A DNA stretch of 64,000 nucleotides from an uncultured Lachnospiraceae bacterium (GCA_902801585.1 CADCIU010000016.1:52953-116952); one strand, 5' to 3'. Counted from the first letter of the stretch, positions 29,181-37,442 are shown. A program made the numbers and translations. The notes: generated by a model not told the origin, from the sequence alone.

Positions 29181-30575
29181 ATGGCAAACAGAAAATGCAG
29201 AAATTGTGGAATGTCGGTATCGGATATAGCAGTCTTTTGTCCCAATTGCGGGAGTCCGATCGGTGAGAGCGAGCCGCAGAAGCGGATCAACCCGATTGAA
29301 GGAAATGCCGGGATCATATCCCGTTATGATACAAATCAGAGAGAAGAAGCCCCTAAGAAAACGAAACGGTCGTTGAATCCCCTTATGATCGCAGGGGGAG
29401 CTGCAGGCGCCCTGCTGGTCTTGATCCTGGGAATCGGCATCGCAGCCGGCGGCGGCAAGAAGATCGATCTGGACGATTATCTTCAGTTCCAGGCGACCGG
29501 ATACGATACAGTGGGAAGAGCGGAGTGCTATTTTGACAGAATGGCATATGAAAATGATGTCTACGAGATCCTCGACAAGAAGGGCATTTGGGACAGCGAG
29601 CCCGGCTCCAAGAAGGCAGAACTCGCAGAAGATCTCCTGAGCGCCTTCTATGAGCCGGTCCTCGACAAGGACAGCGGTCTCAGCAACGGAGACAAGGTTG
29701 AAGTGACAACGGAATACGACGCGTCAAAATACAAAAAGCTCGGCGTCAAACTGACAGGCGGCAAGAAGACCTTCGAGGTGGCGGAGCTTGCGCCGGTACA
29801 GGATTTTGACCCTTTCAGCAGTCTGCAGGTTACGTTTGGCGGTGTCTCCCCTATGTGCACGGCGGCACTGGACGGGATGACAGACGGACTGACTTATACA
29901 GCGAGCCAGGATGCCGGTCTTGCGATCGGCGACACAGTGACTGTGAGCGTCAGTTATAACGGCGGACAGGATTTTTCGGAGTTTACGGCGGATACGGGGC
30001 TGAAGGTCACCGCCACTGAGAAAACATACGAGGTCAAGGATATGCCTCACTATCCGGAAAGCCTTTCGGAGATTCCCGATGACATGAAGAGCAAGATGGA
30101 CAAAGTAGCAAGAGAGTCCATCGCTCAGATGCAGACGACGGAGTGGGAAAATGATTTTGAGCTGCTGGGTGTTGACTTTGTCGGGTATTACTACCGCACG
30201 CCCAAGAAGATCAATCTGTATCAGGAGTCGGACTACAGACTCTATATGGTCTACAAGATCAAGGTGGCAACTTCGGCCGGCAACAATTTCGAGTTTTATA
30301 ATTACTGGTGCTTCAAGAACATGGAAATTCTGCCCAACGGCACATGCACCTGCGACCTGTCTGACTATGAGGTGGGCGGAGAAAAACAGAAAATTTGGGA
30401 ACAGTTTCCCCATCAGGTTAATAGTTACACGTCTTATTATCGCGGATTCAACACGACCGATGCGATCTTCAATCAGGAGATTGCCAAATATACGGATCTG
30501 TATGATTACGAATCAACCGTCACAGACGGAAATGCACAGTCTGTGACCGGCGAGGCAGCTGAGGCGGAGCAGTGA
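29181..30575 (+). CDS. Zinc-ribbon membrane protein of unknown function
   Basis: The ATG at 29181 follows AAGGGAG; an upstream ATG at 29118 has no site. The 464-residue protein begins with a zinc ribbon (CRNCGMSVSDIAVFCPNCGSP). A short linker leads to one membrane span at about residues 70-90 (IAGGAAGALLVLILGIGIAAGGG), then an extracytoplasmic part of about 370 residues with strand-rich repeats (NGDKVEVTTEYD; IGDTVTVSVSYNGG). Proteins with this cytosolic zinc ribbon, one helix and an outer domain are common in Firmicutes. Function unknown. Confidence 0.75.
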   Translation: MANRKCRNCGMSVSDIAVFCPNCGSPIGESEPQKRINPIEGNAGIISRYDTNQREEAPKKTKRSLNPLMIAGGAAGALLVLILGIGIAAGGGKKIDLDDYLQFQATGYDTVGRAECYFDRMAYENDVYEILDKKGIWDSEPGSKKAELAEDLLSAFYEPVLDKDSGLSNGDKVEVTTEYDASKYKKLGVKLTGGKKTFEVAELAPVQDFDPFSSLQVTFGGVSPMCTAALDGMTDGLTYTASQDAGLAIGDTVTVSVSYNGGQDFSEFTADTGLKVTATEKTYEVKDMPHYPESLSEIPDDMKSKMDKVARESIAQMQTTEWENDFELLGVDFVGYYYRTPKKINLYQESDYRLYMVYKIKVATSAGNNFEFYNYWCFKNMEILPNGTCTCDLSDYEVGGEKQKIWEQFPHQVNSYTSYYRGFNTTDAIFNQEIAKYTDLYDYESTVTDGNAQSVTGEAAEAEQ

Positions 30576-30594
30576 TCCGCGAGAGAGGTGAAAG

Positions 30595-30614
30595 CGACCT
30601 CTGGGGTGGTTTGT
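30595..30614 (+). repeat. Solo left arm of the CCTCTGGGGT repeat family
   Basis: CGACCTCTGGGGTGGTTTGT matches the left arm of the hairpins found between 34 and 47.6 kb, with no right arm. It is the most upstream trace of the family and lies 20 bases after a stop codon. Confidence 0.6.
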
Positions 30615-30678
30615 CGCCTCCGAGGCTTGGGCTTGGGGCGAAAAATTACCTAGAGCCCGGAGCATGAGGAAATATGTG

Positions 30679-30707
30679 TTGTATGCACAAATTTTGGAAA
30701 TTATAAT
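30679..30707 (+). promoter_or_regulatory. Promoter of the first secreted-protein paralogue, with palindrome on the -35
   Basis: TTGTAT and TATAAT are 17 bases apart. The -35 is part of the palindrome TTGTATGCACAA. The same arrangement and spacing recur at 33233-33261 before the fourth paralogue, supporting both calls. Confidence 0.75.
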
Positions 30708-30732
30708 GATACTTATAATACAACATCAGAGT

Positions 30733-30755
30733 TTATTGTACGAATCGTACAATAA
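30733..30755. promoter_or_regulatory. Palindromic candidate operator downstream of the promoter
   Basis: TTATTGTACGA and TCGTACAATAA form a perfect 11-bp palindrome around one A, about 20 bases after the expected transcription start and 30 bases before the start codon. A near copy is at 33287-33309. It could bind a dimeric regulator or form a leader hairpin. Confidence 0.6.
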
Positions 30756-30785
30756 GCGAGTCGTTCATAAGAAAAGGAGGGCAAC

Positions 30786-31457
30786 ATGAAAACAACAACT
30801 AAACGGTTCAGAGCATTCTTTCTTCTGCTGTTGTGCCTGACGCTGGTCATTCCGAGGATCGACAGCAACGCTGCTGCCACACCGAGGCAGCAGGCGATGA
30901 AAGCTTACAAGACCTGGCTGGGAAGAAACACGGTGCGTGTGATCGGAACGGAAGGTCCTTTAAATGGATACTACCTGACGAATTTTACCACTAAAAAGAA
31001 GTACAGCCCCGACAAAGCCTCGGATGTCAAATTTGCTCTGGCGAGTATTGATGGGGACTCGATTCCGGAATTGATCATCAGCGTAAAGAAAGACAATCGT
31101 CCGCTGTTTGGAATCTTGACGTATAAAAACGGAAGAATTACAAGGGTTTACAGTTCGAATGGCTTGACAAGTTTTGGGGGATACTTTTTCAAAACCGGTT
31201 ATTTCAACATGACCACATCTGAACCTGCTTACAAAAAATCGCTTTATTGCAAGTTGAGCGGGACCTCAATAAAAACGATGTATTACCAGTCATACAAACG
31301 CAAACTGGGCGATTTAGATATGTATTACGGTACGAGTGGAATGCTTAGCAAAAGCCAGTACACAAATCGAGTAAGAAGCGCAACACAAGGTAAGGCTAAA
31401 TCAACACTGGTATTACATCAGAATACTGCGGCGAACAGGAATAAGTTCTTGAAATAA
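30786..31457 (+). CDS. Secreted protein, paralogue 1 of 4
   Basis: The 223-residue protein has a signal peptide (KTTTKRFRAFFLLLLCLTLVIPRIDSNAAA), AAAGGAGG just before the ATG, and a body of about 190 residues. Shared blocks with the next three genes are AMKAYKTWLGRNTV, SDVKFALASIDGDSIPELIIS, GILTYKNGRITRVY, GGYFFKTGYF and the end QNTAANRNKFLK. The DxDxxxxEL segment resembles a calcium-type loop found in other clostridial secreted proteins, but no catalytic motif is visible. Function unknown. This copy is the most divergent. Confidence 0.75.
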   Translation: MKTTTKRFRAFFLLLLCLTLVIPRIDSNAAATPRQQAMKAYKTWLGRNTVRVIGTEGPLNGYYLTNFTTKKKYSPDKASDVKFALASIDGDSIPELIISVKKDNRPLFGILTYKNGRITRVYSSNGLTSFGGYFFKTGYFNMTTSEPAYKKSLYCKLSGTSIKTMYYQSYKRKLGDLDMYYGTSGMLSKSQYTNRVRSATQGKAKSTLVLHQNTAANRNKFLK

Positions 31458-31519
31458 TCGCTGTTGAGCTGTGTTTTGACGGCGGGTGTGTTTTGGCAAA
31501 ATAGAAACGGGGGGGCAAT

Positions 31520-32200
31520 ATGAAGACAACAACAAAACGATTCAAAGCAATCATGCTTCTGCTGCTGTGTGTGACGCTCGCGTTTCCGAGAATTGACAGC
31601 AGTGCCAAGAGCGCACAGTACTATCAGGCGATGAAGGCCTACAAGACCTGGCTGGGAAGGAACACGGTGTGTGTGATCAAGAGGGGCCGAAGCTATTATG
31701 ACATCAATGCGTTTAGGAAAAAAACCTATTCGACAAGCAGAGCATCTGACGTCAAGTTCGCTCTGGCGTATATCGATAATGACGGGATCCCGGAGCTGAT
31801 CATCAGCACAAAGCTCAATTCGAACTGCACGCTGTACGGGATTTTGACATTTAAGAACGGAAAGATCTACAGGGTCTTCGATGCCGATGGATGGGACAGG
31901 TTCGGGGGATACTATTACCGAACCGGATATTTCCTCAATAATTCGATTTCGGAGGGGATTCCCATTAACCGCGACTATATGCTTCTGAGCAAGACATCGG
32001 TAAGAAGAGTATTCTACAAATTTGACTGTTCTTATCGTATGAAGTCATTAGCAGACAGTGACAGTTATAGTATTAATGGAAAAGATGTTTCCAAAAACAC
32101 CTTTAACAGCCGGCTGAAAACAGCGACGAAGGGGAAATCCATGACTTTCCCGAAGGTTTATCAGAACACTGCAGCTAACAGGAATCGGATCCTGAAATAA
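31520..32200 (+). CDS. Secreted protein, paralogue 2 of 4
   Basis: The 226-residue protein has a signal peptide (KTTTKRFKAIMLLLLCVTLAFPRIDSSAKS). It is nearly identical to paralogue 3 over its first 100 residues, including SAQYYQAMKAYKTWLGRNTV, AYIDNDGIPELIIS and GGYYYRTGYFL; the DNA there is also nearly identical, so duplication or conversion is recent. The C-terminal third differs before the common QNTAANRNRILK end. It lies 62 bases after paralogue 1 with GGGGGG before its ATG and probably shares the upstream promoter. Function unknown. Confidence 0.75.
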   Translation: MKTTTKRFKAIMLLLLCVTLAFPRIDSSAKSAQYYQAMKAYKTWLGRNTVCVIKRGRSYYDINAFRKKTYSTSRASDVKFALAYIDNDGIPELIISTKLNSNCTLYGILTFKNGKIYRVFDADGWDRFGGYYYRTGYFLNNSISEGIPINRDYMLLSKTSVRRVFYKFDCSYRMKSLADSDSYSINGKDVSKNTFNSRLKTATKGKSMTFPKVYQNTAANRNRILK

Positions 32201-32211
32201 GAACGGATTCC

Positions 32212-32320
32212 CGATCCTCGGGCTTGAGGAGGGGGCGTTACCCGATTCTCGGGCGCAAGGAGGGAGCGTTGCCGATCCTCGGGCGCAAGGAGGGGCGTTG
32301 CCTGATTCTCGTGCTCGAGG
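32212..32320 (+). repeat. Tandem GC-rich repeat of about 30 bp, 3.6 copies
   Basis: Units begin CGATCCTCGGGC or CGATTCTCGGGC at 32212, 32243 and 32273, with a shorter fourth at 32303, followed by AAGGAGGG and GCGTTGCC. They lie between paralogues 2 and 3. The CTCGGGC/CTCGAGG core is shared with other intergenic repeats in the window. Confidence 0.75.
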
Positions 32321-32379
32321 GACATACAACCGCGGAAGCGCGGAAGCGGGAATCGCTCAGGGATATAGAGGAGGACAAC

Positions 32380-33063
32380 ATGAGAACAACAACAAAACGA
32401 TTCAAAGCATTACTGCTTCTGCTGCTGTGTGTGACGCTCGCGTTTCCGAGAATCGACAGCAGTGCAAAAAGCGCACAGTACTATCAGGCGATGAAGGCCT
32501 ACAAGACCTGGCTGGGCAGGAACACGGTGTGTGTGATCAAGAGGGGCCGAAGCTATTTTGACTTTAATACGTTTAGGCAAAAGACCTATTCGACAAGCAG
32601 AGCATCTGACGTAAAGTTTGCTCTGGCGTACATCGATAATGACGGAATACCGGAACTGATCATCAGTACAAAACAAGGCGAGCAAGGCGCTTTGTATGGG
32701 ATATTGACGTATAAGAACGGAAAGATCTACAGGGTGTTTGATTCCGATGGCTGGGACATTTTCAACGGGTACTATTATAGAACCGGGTTTTTCCTTGATA
32801 CCGGATATACAGAAGGTGCCTTAGTCTATCGCAACTATATGTTGCTGAGTAAAACATCAGTAAGGGAAGCGTATCGTAAAAGTGATTGGTCTTATCGATT
32901 GGGTAAGAGATATGAATCTGAAAATGGCTATTGGGCTAATGGAAGTGATGTTTCAAGAAACACTTTTGTCAGCAAGCTGAAAAGAGCGACAAAGGGAAAA
33001 AACATGACCAGCCCGACACTTTATCAGAACACCGCAGCTAACAGAAATCGGATCTTGAAATAA
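32380..33063 (+). CDS. Secreted protein, paralogue 3 of 4
   Basis: The start is the ATG at 32380 after AGAGGAGGAC; the frame runs open upstream only through the GC-rich tandem repeat. The 227-residue protein has signal peptide RTTTKRFKALLLLLLCVTLAFPRIDSSAKS, then the family blocks (AMKAYKTWLGRNTV, ALAYIDNDGIPELIIS, GILTYKNGKIYRVFDSDGWD) and the QNTAANRNRILK end. It is closest to paralogue 2. A terminator hairpin follows the stop. Function unknown. Confidence 0.75.
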   Translation: MRTTTKRFKALLLLLLCVTLAFPRIDSSAKSAQYYQAMKAYKTWLGRNTVCVIKRGRSYFDFNTFRQKTYSTSRASDVKFALAYIDNDGIPELIISTKQGEQGALYGILTYKNGKIYRVFDSDGWDIFNGYYYRTGFFLDTGYTEGALVYRNYMLLSKTSVREAYRKSDWSYRLGKRYESENGYWANGSDVSRNTFVSKLKRATKGKNMTSPTLYQNTAANRNRILK

Positions 33064-33088
33064 GAACATAAGAAAGTTCAGTCATAGT

Positions 33089-33134
33089 GCCTGCAGAGAA
33101 TAGAATGCGTTCGTTCTCTGCGGGCGCTGTTTTT
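33089..33134 (+). terminator. Terminator after paralogue 3
   Basis: GCCTGCAGAGAA pairs with TTCTCTGCGGGC, then a run of T. The same hairpin, slightly diverged, follows paralogue 4 at 34042-34085, so gene and terminator were duplicated together. Confidence 0.88.
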
Positions 33135-33138
33135 GTGT

Positions 33139-33222
33139 TTCCCGAGCCTCGGGCCCGAGTGCAGGAGACGCGCCCCGAGCCTGAGTGCAGGAGATGCGCC
33201 CTGAGCTTCGGGTTCGAGTAAT
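33139..33222. repeat. GC-rich CTCGGGC-family repeats upstream of paralogue 4
   Basis: CCCGAGCCTCGGGCCCGAG, CCCCGAGCCTGAG and CCCTGAGCTTCGGGTTCGAG are separated by TGCAGGAGAYGCG spacers. This is another local cluster of the same family seen at 28.1, 32.2 and 34.3 kb. Confidence 0.6.
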
Positions 33223-33232
33223 GAAATTTGTA

Positions 33233-33261
33233 TTGTATGTACAATTTCTGTAAATTATAAT
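33233..33261 (+). promoter_or_regulatory. Promoter of the fourth paralogue, with palindrome on the -35
   Basis: TTGTAT and TATAAT are spaced by 17 bases, and the -35 lies in the palindrome ATTGTATGTACAAT. Layout and flanks match the promoter at 30679-30707. Confidence 0.75.
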
Positions 33262-33286
33262 GGTATTTGTAATATAACATCAGTGC

Positions 33287-33309
33287 TTATTGTACAAATT
33301 GTGCAATAA
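33287..33309. promoter_or_regulatory. Palindromic candidate operator, second copy
   Basis: TTATTGTACAA and TTGTGCAATAA form an imperfect palindrome at the same distance from the -10 as the element at 30733-30755. The arms keep TTATTGTAC while the middle varies. Confidence 0.6.
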
Positions 33310-33339
33310 GCGAGTCGCTCAAAAGAAATGGAGGGTAAC

Positions 33340-34017
33340 ATGAAAACAACAAAGAGATTCAAGGCGTTCCTGCTCCTCATTCTGTGCGTCGCACTGGTCT
33401 TTCCGAGAATGGACAGCAGCGCTGCGAGGAGCGCACAGTACTATCAGGCGATGAAAGCCTATAAGACCTGGCTGGGCAGGAAAACGGTGTGCGTGATCCA
33501 AAGAGGACAGCAGTATTACGATGATGAGATAAAACGCACATATTCAACAAGCAATGCTTCCGATGTCAAATTTGCATTGGCTTATCTCGACAATGATGGG
33601 ATCCCGGAGCTGATCATCAGCACGAAACAAGGGAGCAGCGTTATATATGGGATATTAACATTCAAGAATGGGAAGCTGTATCGGGCATATAATTCCAGAG
33701 GTAATGGGTATTTTGGCGGATACTATTATAAAACAGGGTATTTCCTTGAAAATATTTATGGGGGAAGTACAGAGATGTATCGCCATTATAATAGGCTGAG
33801 CAAGACAGAGGTGCAGAGGATGGTGTTCTGGAAGTATGACGCGAATGCCCGTGGACAGTCTGCTACCGGAAAGCAGGATAGGTATTACGTCAATCGCAAT
33901 AAGGTTTCCAAAAGCACTTTTATGAGCAAACTGCAGAGTGCGACGAAAGGTAAAACCAAATCATCCATAAAGCTGTATCAGAATACGGCAGCAAACAGGG
34001 ACAAGATCTTGAAATAA
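33340..34017 (+). CDS. Secreted protein, paralogue 4 of 4
   Basis: The ATG at 33340 follows GGAGGG. The 225-residue protein has signal peptide KTTKRFKAFLLLILCVALVFPRMDSSAARS and the family blocks AMKAYKTWLGRKTV, ALAYLDNDGIPELIIS, GILTFKNGKLYRAY, GGYYYKTGYFL and QNTAANRDKILK. It has its own promoter, leader palindrome and terminator, unlike paralogues 2 and 3. Function unknown. Confidence 0.75.
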   Translation: MKTTKRFKAFLLLILCVALVFPRMDSSAARSAQYYQAMKAYKTWLGRKTVCVIQRGQQYYDDEIKRTYSTSNASDVKFALAYLDNDGIPELIISTKQGSSVIYGILTFKNGKLYRAYNSRGNGYFGGYYYKTGYFLENIYGGSTEMYRHYNRLSKTEVQRMVFWKYDANARGQSATGKQDRYYVNRNKVSKSTFMSKLQSATKGKTKSSIKLYQNTAANRDKILK

Positions 34018-34041
34018 GAATATAAAGAAAGAGTGGTCATG

Positions 34042-34086
34042 GTGCCCGCAGAGTATGGGATGCGTTCTCTGCGGGCACTGTTTTTG
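34042..34086 (+). terminator. Terminator after paralogue 4
   Basis: GTGCCCGCAGAG pairs with CTCTGCGGGCAC, followed by TG and a T-run. It is a diverged copy of the terminator at 33089-33134. Confidence 0.88.
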
Positions 34087-34099
34087 TATGCAGCGTGCA

Positions 34100-34168
34100 G
34101 TCGACCTCTGGGGGCGCTTTGTTGCGTGGGCGTTCAGTCGACCTCGACCTCTGGGGTCACTTTGGGTC
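34100..34168 (+). repeat. Two solo left arms of the CCTCTGGGGT repeat family
   Basis: GTCGACCTCTGGGGGCGCTTTGTT (34099-34122) and CGACCTCGACCTCTGGGG plus TCACTTTG (34139-34164) lie in direct orientation without right arms. They lie in the 307-base gap before the MATE gene, together with two CTCGAG hairpins. Confidence 0.65.
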
Positions 34169-34254
34169 GCTTTGTTGAGGCTCGGGTGACGAACGCTTCG
34201 GAAAATGGTATGATAAAAAGTACAATACTAAAAGATATCGGCAGACTCTCGTTT

Positions 34255-34306
34255 CTCGAGCCTCAGGCTCGAGTGACGGCAACACTCCTCGAGCCCGAGG
34301 CTCGAG
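34255..34306. repeat. Two perfect CTCGAGCC...GGCTCGAG hairpins
   Basis: CTCGAGCCTCAGGCTCGAG (34255-34273) and CTCGAGCCCGAGGCTCGAG (34288-34306) are 19-base hairpins with 8-bp perfect stems and 3-base loops, just upstream of the MATE start. The second abuts the ribosome-binding region. They may act in the mRNA leader or be dispersed repeats. Confidence 0.7.
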
Positions 34307-34324
34307 TTAAGCAGCAAAGAAGAA

Positions 34325-35707
34325 ATGAGCAAAGAACAGCAGCAATATCAGAAACTTGTCATGACACCGGTCGAAAAACTGATCCCCCGGCTGGCAATAC
34401 CTACGATCCTGAGTATGATGATCACAATGATCTACAATCTCGTGGACGCCTATTTTGTGGGCAAGCTGGGAACCAGCGCGAGTGCCGCGATCGGCGTCGT
34501 GCTGGGCCTTCAGTCAATCTTCCAGGCTTTTGGCTTTATGATGGGCCACGGCGCAGGAAGTCAGATCAGCATCCGCTTGGGCGAGGGAGACAAGGACACA
34601 GCGGACCGGCTCTTTTCCACGGCGTTTTTCCACGCGCTCGTGATCAGTGTGATCGTGGCCGTGATCGGCTTGATCTGCCTGGAGCCGCTGATGCGCCTGA
34701 TGGGGAGCTCGGACACGATCCTGCCATTCTCCAAGAATTACGGGTTCTATATTTTGATCTCGGGGCCTGCACTGGTAGGAAGCTGCGTCCTCAACAACGT
34801 GATGCGGTACGAGGGGCGCGCAGTCCTTGCGATGTTCGGACTGGTGACGGGCGGCGTCCTCAACATGATCGGCGACCCGATCTTCATGTTCGGCTTCGGG
34901 CTCGGCATCGACGGCGCAGGGCTGTCCACAGCGATCTCGCAGTACATCAGCTTCGGGATCCTCTTGTATATGGTGTTCAGTAAGCGCACGATCAGCCGTT
35001 TGTCTCCAAAATATCGTTCAAATAATCCGGCTGACACACTCCTTATCATGCGAGTCGGGCTTCCGAGTCTGATCCGGCAGATGCTCAACAGTCTCGCCAC
35101 GATCACGCTGAATCACTGCGCGATGCCTTATGGAGATGCCGCCATCGCCGCCATGGCCATTGTTGGCCGGATTGCCATGTTCATCGGCTCTGCGATGATC
35201 GGTCTGGGACAAGGCTTCCAGCCTGTCTCTGCTTATAATTACGGTGCGCGCAAATTTGCCAGACTTCGCAAGAGCTTTTTCTTCACGTTTAAAGCGGGGA
35301 CAATCGTACTCGGTGCGCTGGCAGTGGTCGGATTTCTGTTCCCGGCGCCGATCGTGGGGATCTTCAGGGACGATCCCGCAGTCATTGAGATTGGCGCGAA
35401 GGCTCTGAGGTTCCAATGCATCGCTGTTGTGCTGCAGCCCTTCAGTGTGACTTCCAATATGATGTTCCAGTCCATCGGCCGCAGCAAAGAAGCTTCTTTT
35501 CTGGCGCTTCTGCGAAGCGGGCTCTACTACATTCCTGCGCTTCTTGTGCTGCCGCTGTTTTTAGGCCTGACCGGTATTCAGAGTGCGCAGATGGTGGCGG
35601 ATATGCTGACGACGTTGACTTGCATTCCTTTTGTTGTGAAATTCATGCAGACCACACCGGCACTGGATGAGGTGTCGGAAATTGATATGATGTACGGAGG
35701 GGGATGA
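34325..35707 (+). CDS. MATE-family multidrug/cation antiporter
   Basis: The 460-residue protein has about 12 predicted membrane helices and the MATE pattern: early TPVEKLIPRLAIPTILSMMITMIYNLVDAYFVGKLG and the SAAIGVVLGLQSIFQAFGFMMGHGAGSQISI block, with a second half beginning near ILLYMVF. MATE pumps export drugs or metabolites using Na+ or H+ gradients. The substrate is unknown. AAGAAG precedes the ATG. It is the first non-array gene in the repeat-rich stretch, and a CCTCTGGGGT hairpin follows its stop within 50 bases. Confidence 0.92.
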   Translation: MSKEQQQYQKLVMTPVEKLIPRLAIPTILSMMITMIYNLVDAYFVGKLGTSASAAIGVVLGLQSIFQAFGFMMGHGAGSQISIRLGEGDKDTADRLFSTAFFHALVISVIVAVIGLICLEPLMRLMGSSDTILPFSKNYGFYILISGPALVGSCVLNNVMRYEGRAVLAMFGLVTGGVLNMIGDPIFMFGFGLGIDGAGLSTAISQYISFGILLYMVFSKRTISRLSPKYRSNNPADTLLIMRVGLPSLIRQMLNSLATITLNHCAMPYGDAAIAAMAIVGRIAMFIGSAMIGLGQGFQPVSAYNYGARKFARLRKSFFFTFKAGTIVLGALAVVGFLFPAPIVGIFRDDPAVIEIGAKALRFQCIAVVLQPFSVTSNMMFQSIGRSKEASFLALLRSGLYYIPALLVLPLFLGLTGIQSAQMVADMLTTLTCIPFVVKFMQTTPALDEVSEIDMMYGGG

Positions 35708-35708
35708 T

Positions 35709-35820
35709 CGACCTAACTCGACCTACCTACCTCGACCTCTGGGGTACCTCGACCTCTGGGGTAGTTTGTGGACAGTTGTGGTCAAACTACCTCAGAGGTC
35801 GAGCAGGTCCGGTCGAGCTG
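35709..35820. repeat. CCTCTGGGGT hairpin copy, 3' flank of the RAYT gene
   Basis: Left arm CGACCTCTGGGGTAGTTTG (35750-35768) pairs with CAAACTACCTCAGAGGTCG (35784-35802) with one G/T position; an extra left arm lies before it at about 35730. GACCT-rich sequence flanks the left and GGTCGAG the right. It lies between MATE and the Y1 transposase. Confidence 0.88.
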
Positions 35821-35859
35821 GAAGTACTGTGATCGTAAACCACCTCAGCGGCATAGTTT

Positions 35860-36642
35860 TTACCACCAAGGTCTTTTGCCGCCGGACGCCTTTTTATCCC
35901 TGATGACAGTCCTGATTACACCGTACGAAATTCCCGTGATCCTGTTTGCTTGCTTAACCGAGATACCTGCTATCCACATGTCGAAAAGCACATCGTTCCG
36001 TACACTAACGTCAAGCTTTTGGAACTCAGCCACACTGTTGCAGCCGGAAAGCCGCTGCATGATCATCGAGGCGCGCTCGTCTTTCATTCTTGGGCGTTCG
36101 CTTTCGATATCTAAACATTGATCATCGTTTTCAGCGCAATTAAAGCTGTAAAAGAAGTCATCGCTGACGATCGACCGCACGAAGCTGCTGTCAATCAGAT
36201 CATTGCTGAAATAGTTTACATAGCTGCTATATTGATACTGCCCGGGGTGATTGCAAATCGCGGCTTTCACTGGATTTTGATGAATGTATCTGACAACGGT
36301 TAGAAGTTGAGAGCTGTTGTTGACCGGGCTGCTGAGGAATCTGGCCTGGAAAAGATTTCCGACACGCTCGTATTTTTTGTTATACCAATACACAAAACTG
36401 GGGATGATGCGCTGGAAGATCCGGCTCATCGGCATTTCGCCTGTCTTGATAAGCAGATGGATATGATTGGACATCAGACAGTAGGCAATGAGCTTAAAAT
36501 CGCAAATTGGCTGATACTTCCGAAGCACTGTTAAAAACTTTCCATAATCATCGGAATCTTCGAATATCCGCTGCTTGTTGTTACCGCGATAAATAACATG
36601 ATAAATATTTAAAGAGCTGATTTTGCGAGGGGGAGTTGACAT
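35860..36642 (-). CDS. REP-associated Y1 (HUH) transposase, RAYT type
   Basis: The 260-residue protein has the RAYT layout: N-terminal YHVIYRGNNKQRIF, the HUH pair His60/His62 in MSNHIHLLI, GNLFQARF, and catalytic Tyr119 in VRYIHQNPVKA. A C-terminal helical part ends in GISYGVIRTVIRDKK, resembling a DnaA-like or HTH end. RAYTs are single-copy, tyrosine-dependent nucleases related to IS200/IS605 TnpA, known to be linked to REP palindromes. Copies of the CCTCTGGGGT repeat lie on both sides (35709-35820 and 36664-36735). The frame is intact, so it may be active. GGAAAGG precedes the ATG. Confidence 0.9.
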   Translation of the reverse strand: MSTPPRKISSLNIYHVIYRGNNKQRIFEDSDDYGKFLTVLRKYQPICDFKLIAYCLMSNHIHLLIKTGEMPMSRIFQRIIPSFVYWYNKKYERVGNLFQARFLSSPVNNSSQLLTVVRYIHQNPVKAAICNHPGQYQYSSYVNYFSNDLIDSSFVRSIVSDDFFYSFNCAENDDQCLDIESERPRMKDERASMIMQRLSGCNSVAEFQKLDVSVRNDVLFDMWIAGISVKQANRITGISYGVIRTVIRDKKASGGKRPWW

Positions 36643-36663
36643 AGACGTGACCTTTCCCGACTT

Positions 36664-36735
36664 GCGACCTCTGGGGTGGTTTGTTGTTTTGTGACTGTTT
36701 CTCGAGTTTCGAGTTTTACGCCTCTGAGGTCAATT
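36664..36735. repeat. CCTCTGGGGT repeat copy, 5' flank of the RAYT gene
   Basis: CGACCTCTGGGGTGGTTTGTTG (left arm) and a separated CGCCTCTGAGGTCAATTG enclose an unrelated CTCGAGTTTCGAG segment. The copy is rearranged: the second arm is in the same sense as the first rather than inverted, apart from the palindromic CCTCTGAGG. Confidence 0.7.
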
Positions 36736-36962
36736 GTCGTTATGATACTTGAATGTAAAACAGCAAGTAGAGATGTGTTTAAACGGTTCGGAAGTATTGC
36801 AGAGAAAATCTGCAGAAGACAGAACTGAAATGAGGTAAAATAGCTATATGAATGCATGATAATCCAGTGCCTCAAGCGAATTAAGAATAACACTGAATGA
36901 GTTGAATGTAACACAAAGATTTGGAGTGCGCAAGGACGTAACCGTGAGCCTAGTGAACCTTC

Positions 36963-37030
36963 AGCCTCTGGGGTAATTTGTGGACAGGTGTCCAACAAAT
37001 TACCTCAGAGGTTTGGAGGTCGGAGGTCAA
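36963..37030. repeat. CCTCTGGGGT hairpin copy with AA/TT arm variant
   Basis: GCCTCTGGGGTAATTTGTGGACA pairs with TGTCCAACAAATTACCTCAGAGGT. The variable pair is AA on the left and TT on the right, a compensatory variant relative to other copies. Confidence 0.88.
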
Positions 37031-37086
37031 TGCCTGGAGGCCTGTACCATAGGCTGAAGGCTCAGAAGATTTGAAGGAGGAAATTG

Positions 37087-37440
37087 ATGATAAAAGTGTA
37101 CTGTTACAGCAGGTGCGGCACCTGCAAAAAGGCGCTGAAATGGATGGACGAAAACGGCATTGAGTATGAGAATATCGATATTAAAACAGACCATCCTGAT
37201 AAGAAAACACTGAAAAAATACTATGATTTGAGCGGGCTCCCGCTGAAACGTTTCTTTAACACGAGCGGCATGCCATATCGTGAAATGGGACTCTCCAAAA
37301 AGCTTCCGGACATGAGTGAGGAGGAGCAGCTGGCTCTTCTTGCGACTGACGGAATGCTGGTGAAGCGTCCTCTTGTAGTCGGTGATGGATTTGTCCTGAC
37401 TGGATTCAAAGTTGAGGAGTGGGAAGAAAAACTCAAATAA
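37087..37440 (+). CDS. Spx/ArsC-family protein
   Basis: The 117-residue protein has a thioredoxin-like fold signature with a redox CxxC at the N-terminus (YSRCGTCKKALKWMDENGI), the IDIKTDHP segment, SGLPLKRFFNTSG and a C-terminal KRPLVVGDGFVLTGFKVEEWEE. These match the ArsC/Spx/YffB family, where Spx members bind RNA polymerase and respond to thiol stress and ArsC members reduce arsenate. No arsenic genes are near, so Spx-like or generic reductase are more likely. GAAGGAGG lies ten bases before the ATG. A repeat hairpin begins three bases after the stop. Confidence 0.88.
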   Translation: MIKVYCYSRCGTCKKALKWMDENGIEYENIDIKTDHPDKKTLKKYYDLSGLPLKRFFNTSGMPYREMGLSKKLPDMSEEEQLALLATDGMLVKRPLVVGDGFVLTGFKVEEWEEKLK

Positions 37441-37442
37441 AA

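Larger units (their letters stand above)
36643..37086. other. 444-base gene-free stretch between the RAYT and Spx-like genes
   Basis: No gene is supported here. It holds two repeat copies (36664-36735 and 36963-37030), and the 230 bases between them are AT-rich without a notable ORF. The ribosome site of the Spx-like gene (GAAGGAGG) is at its end. Confidence 0.6.

Noticed and set aside
35768..36121. 117-residue plus-strand frame over the RAYT 3' end
   Set aside because: It is antisense to the intact transposase and starts in repeat sequence.
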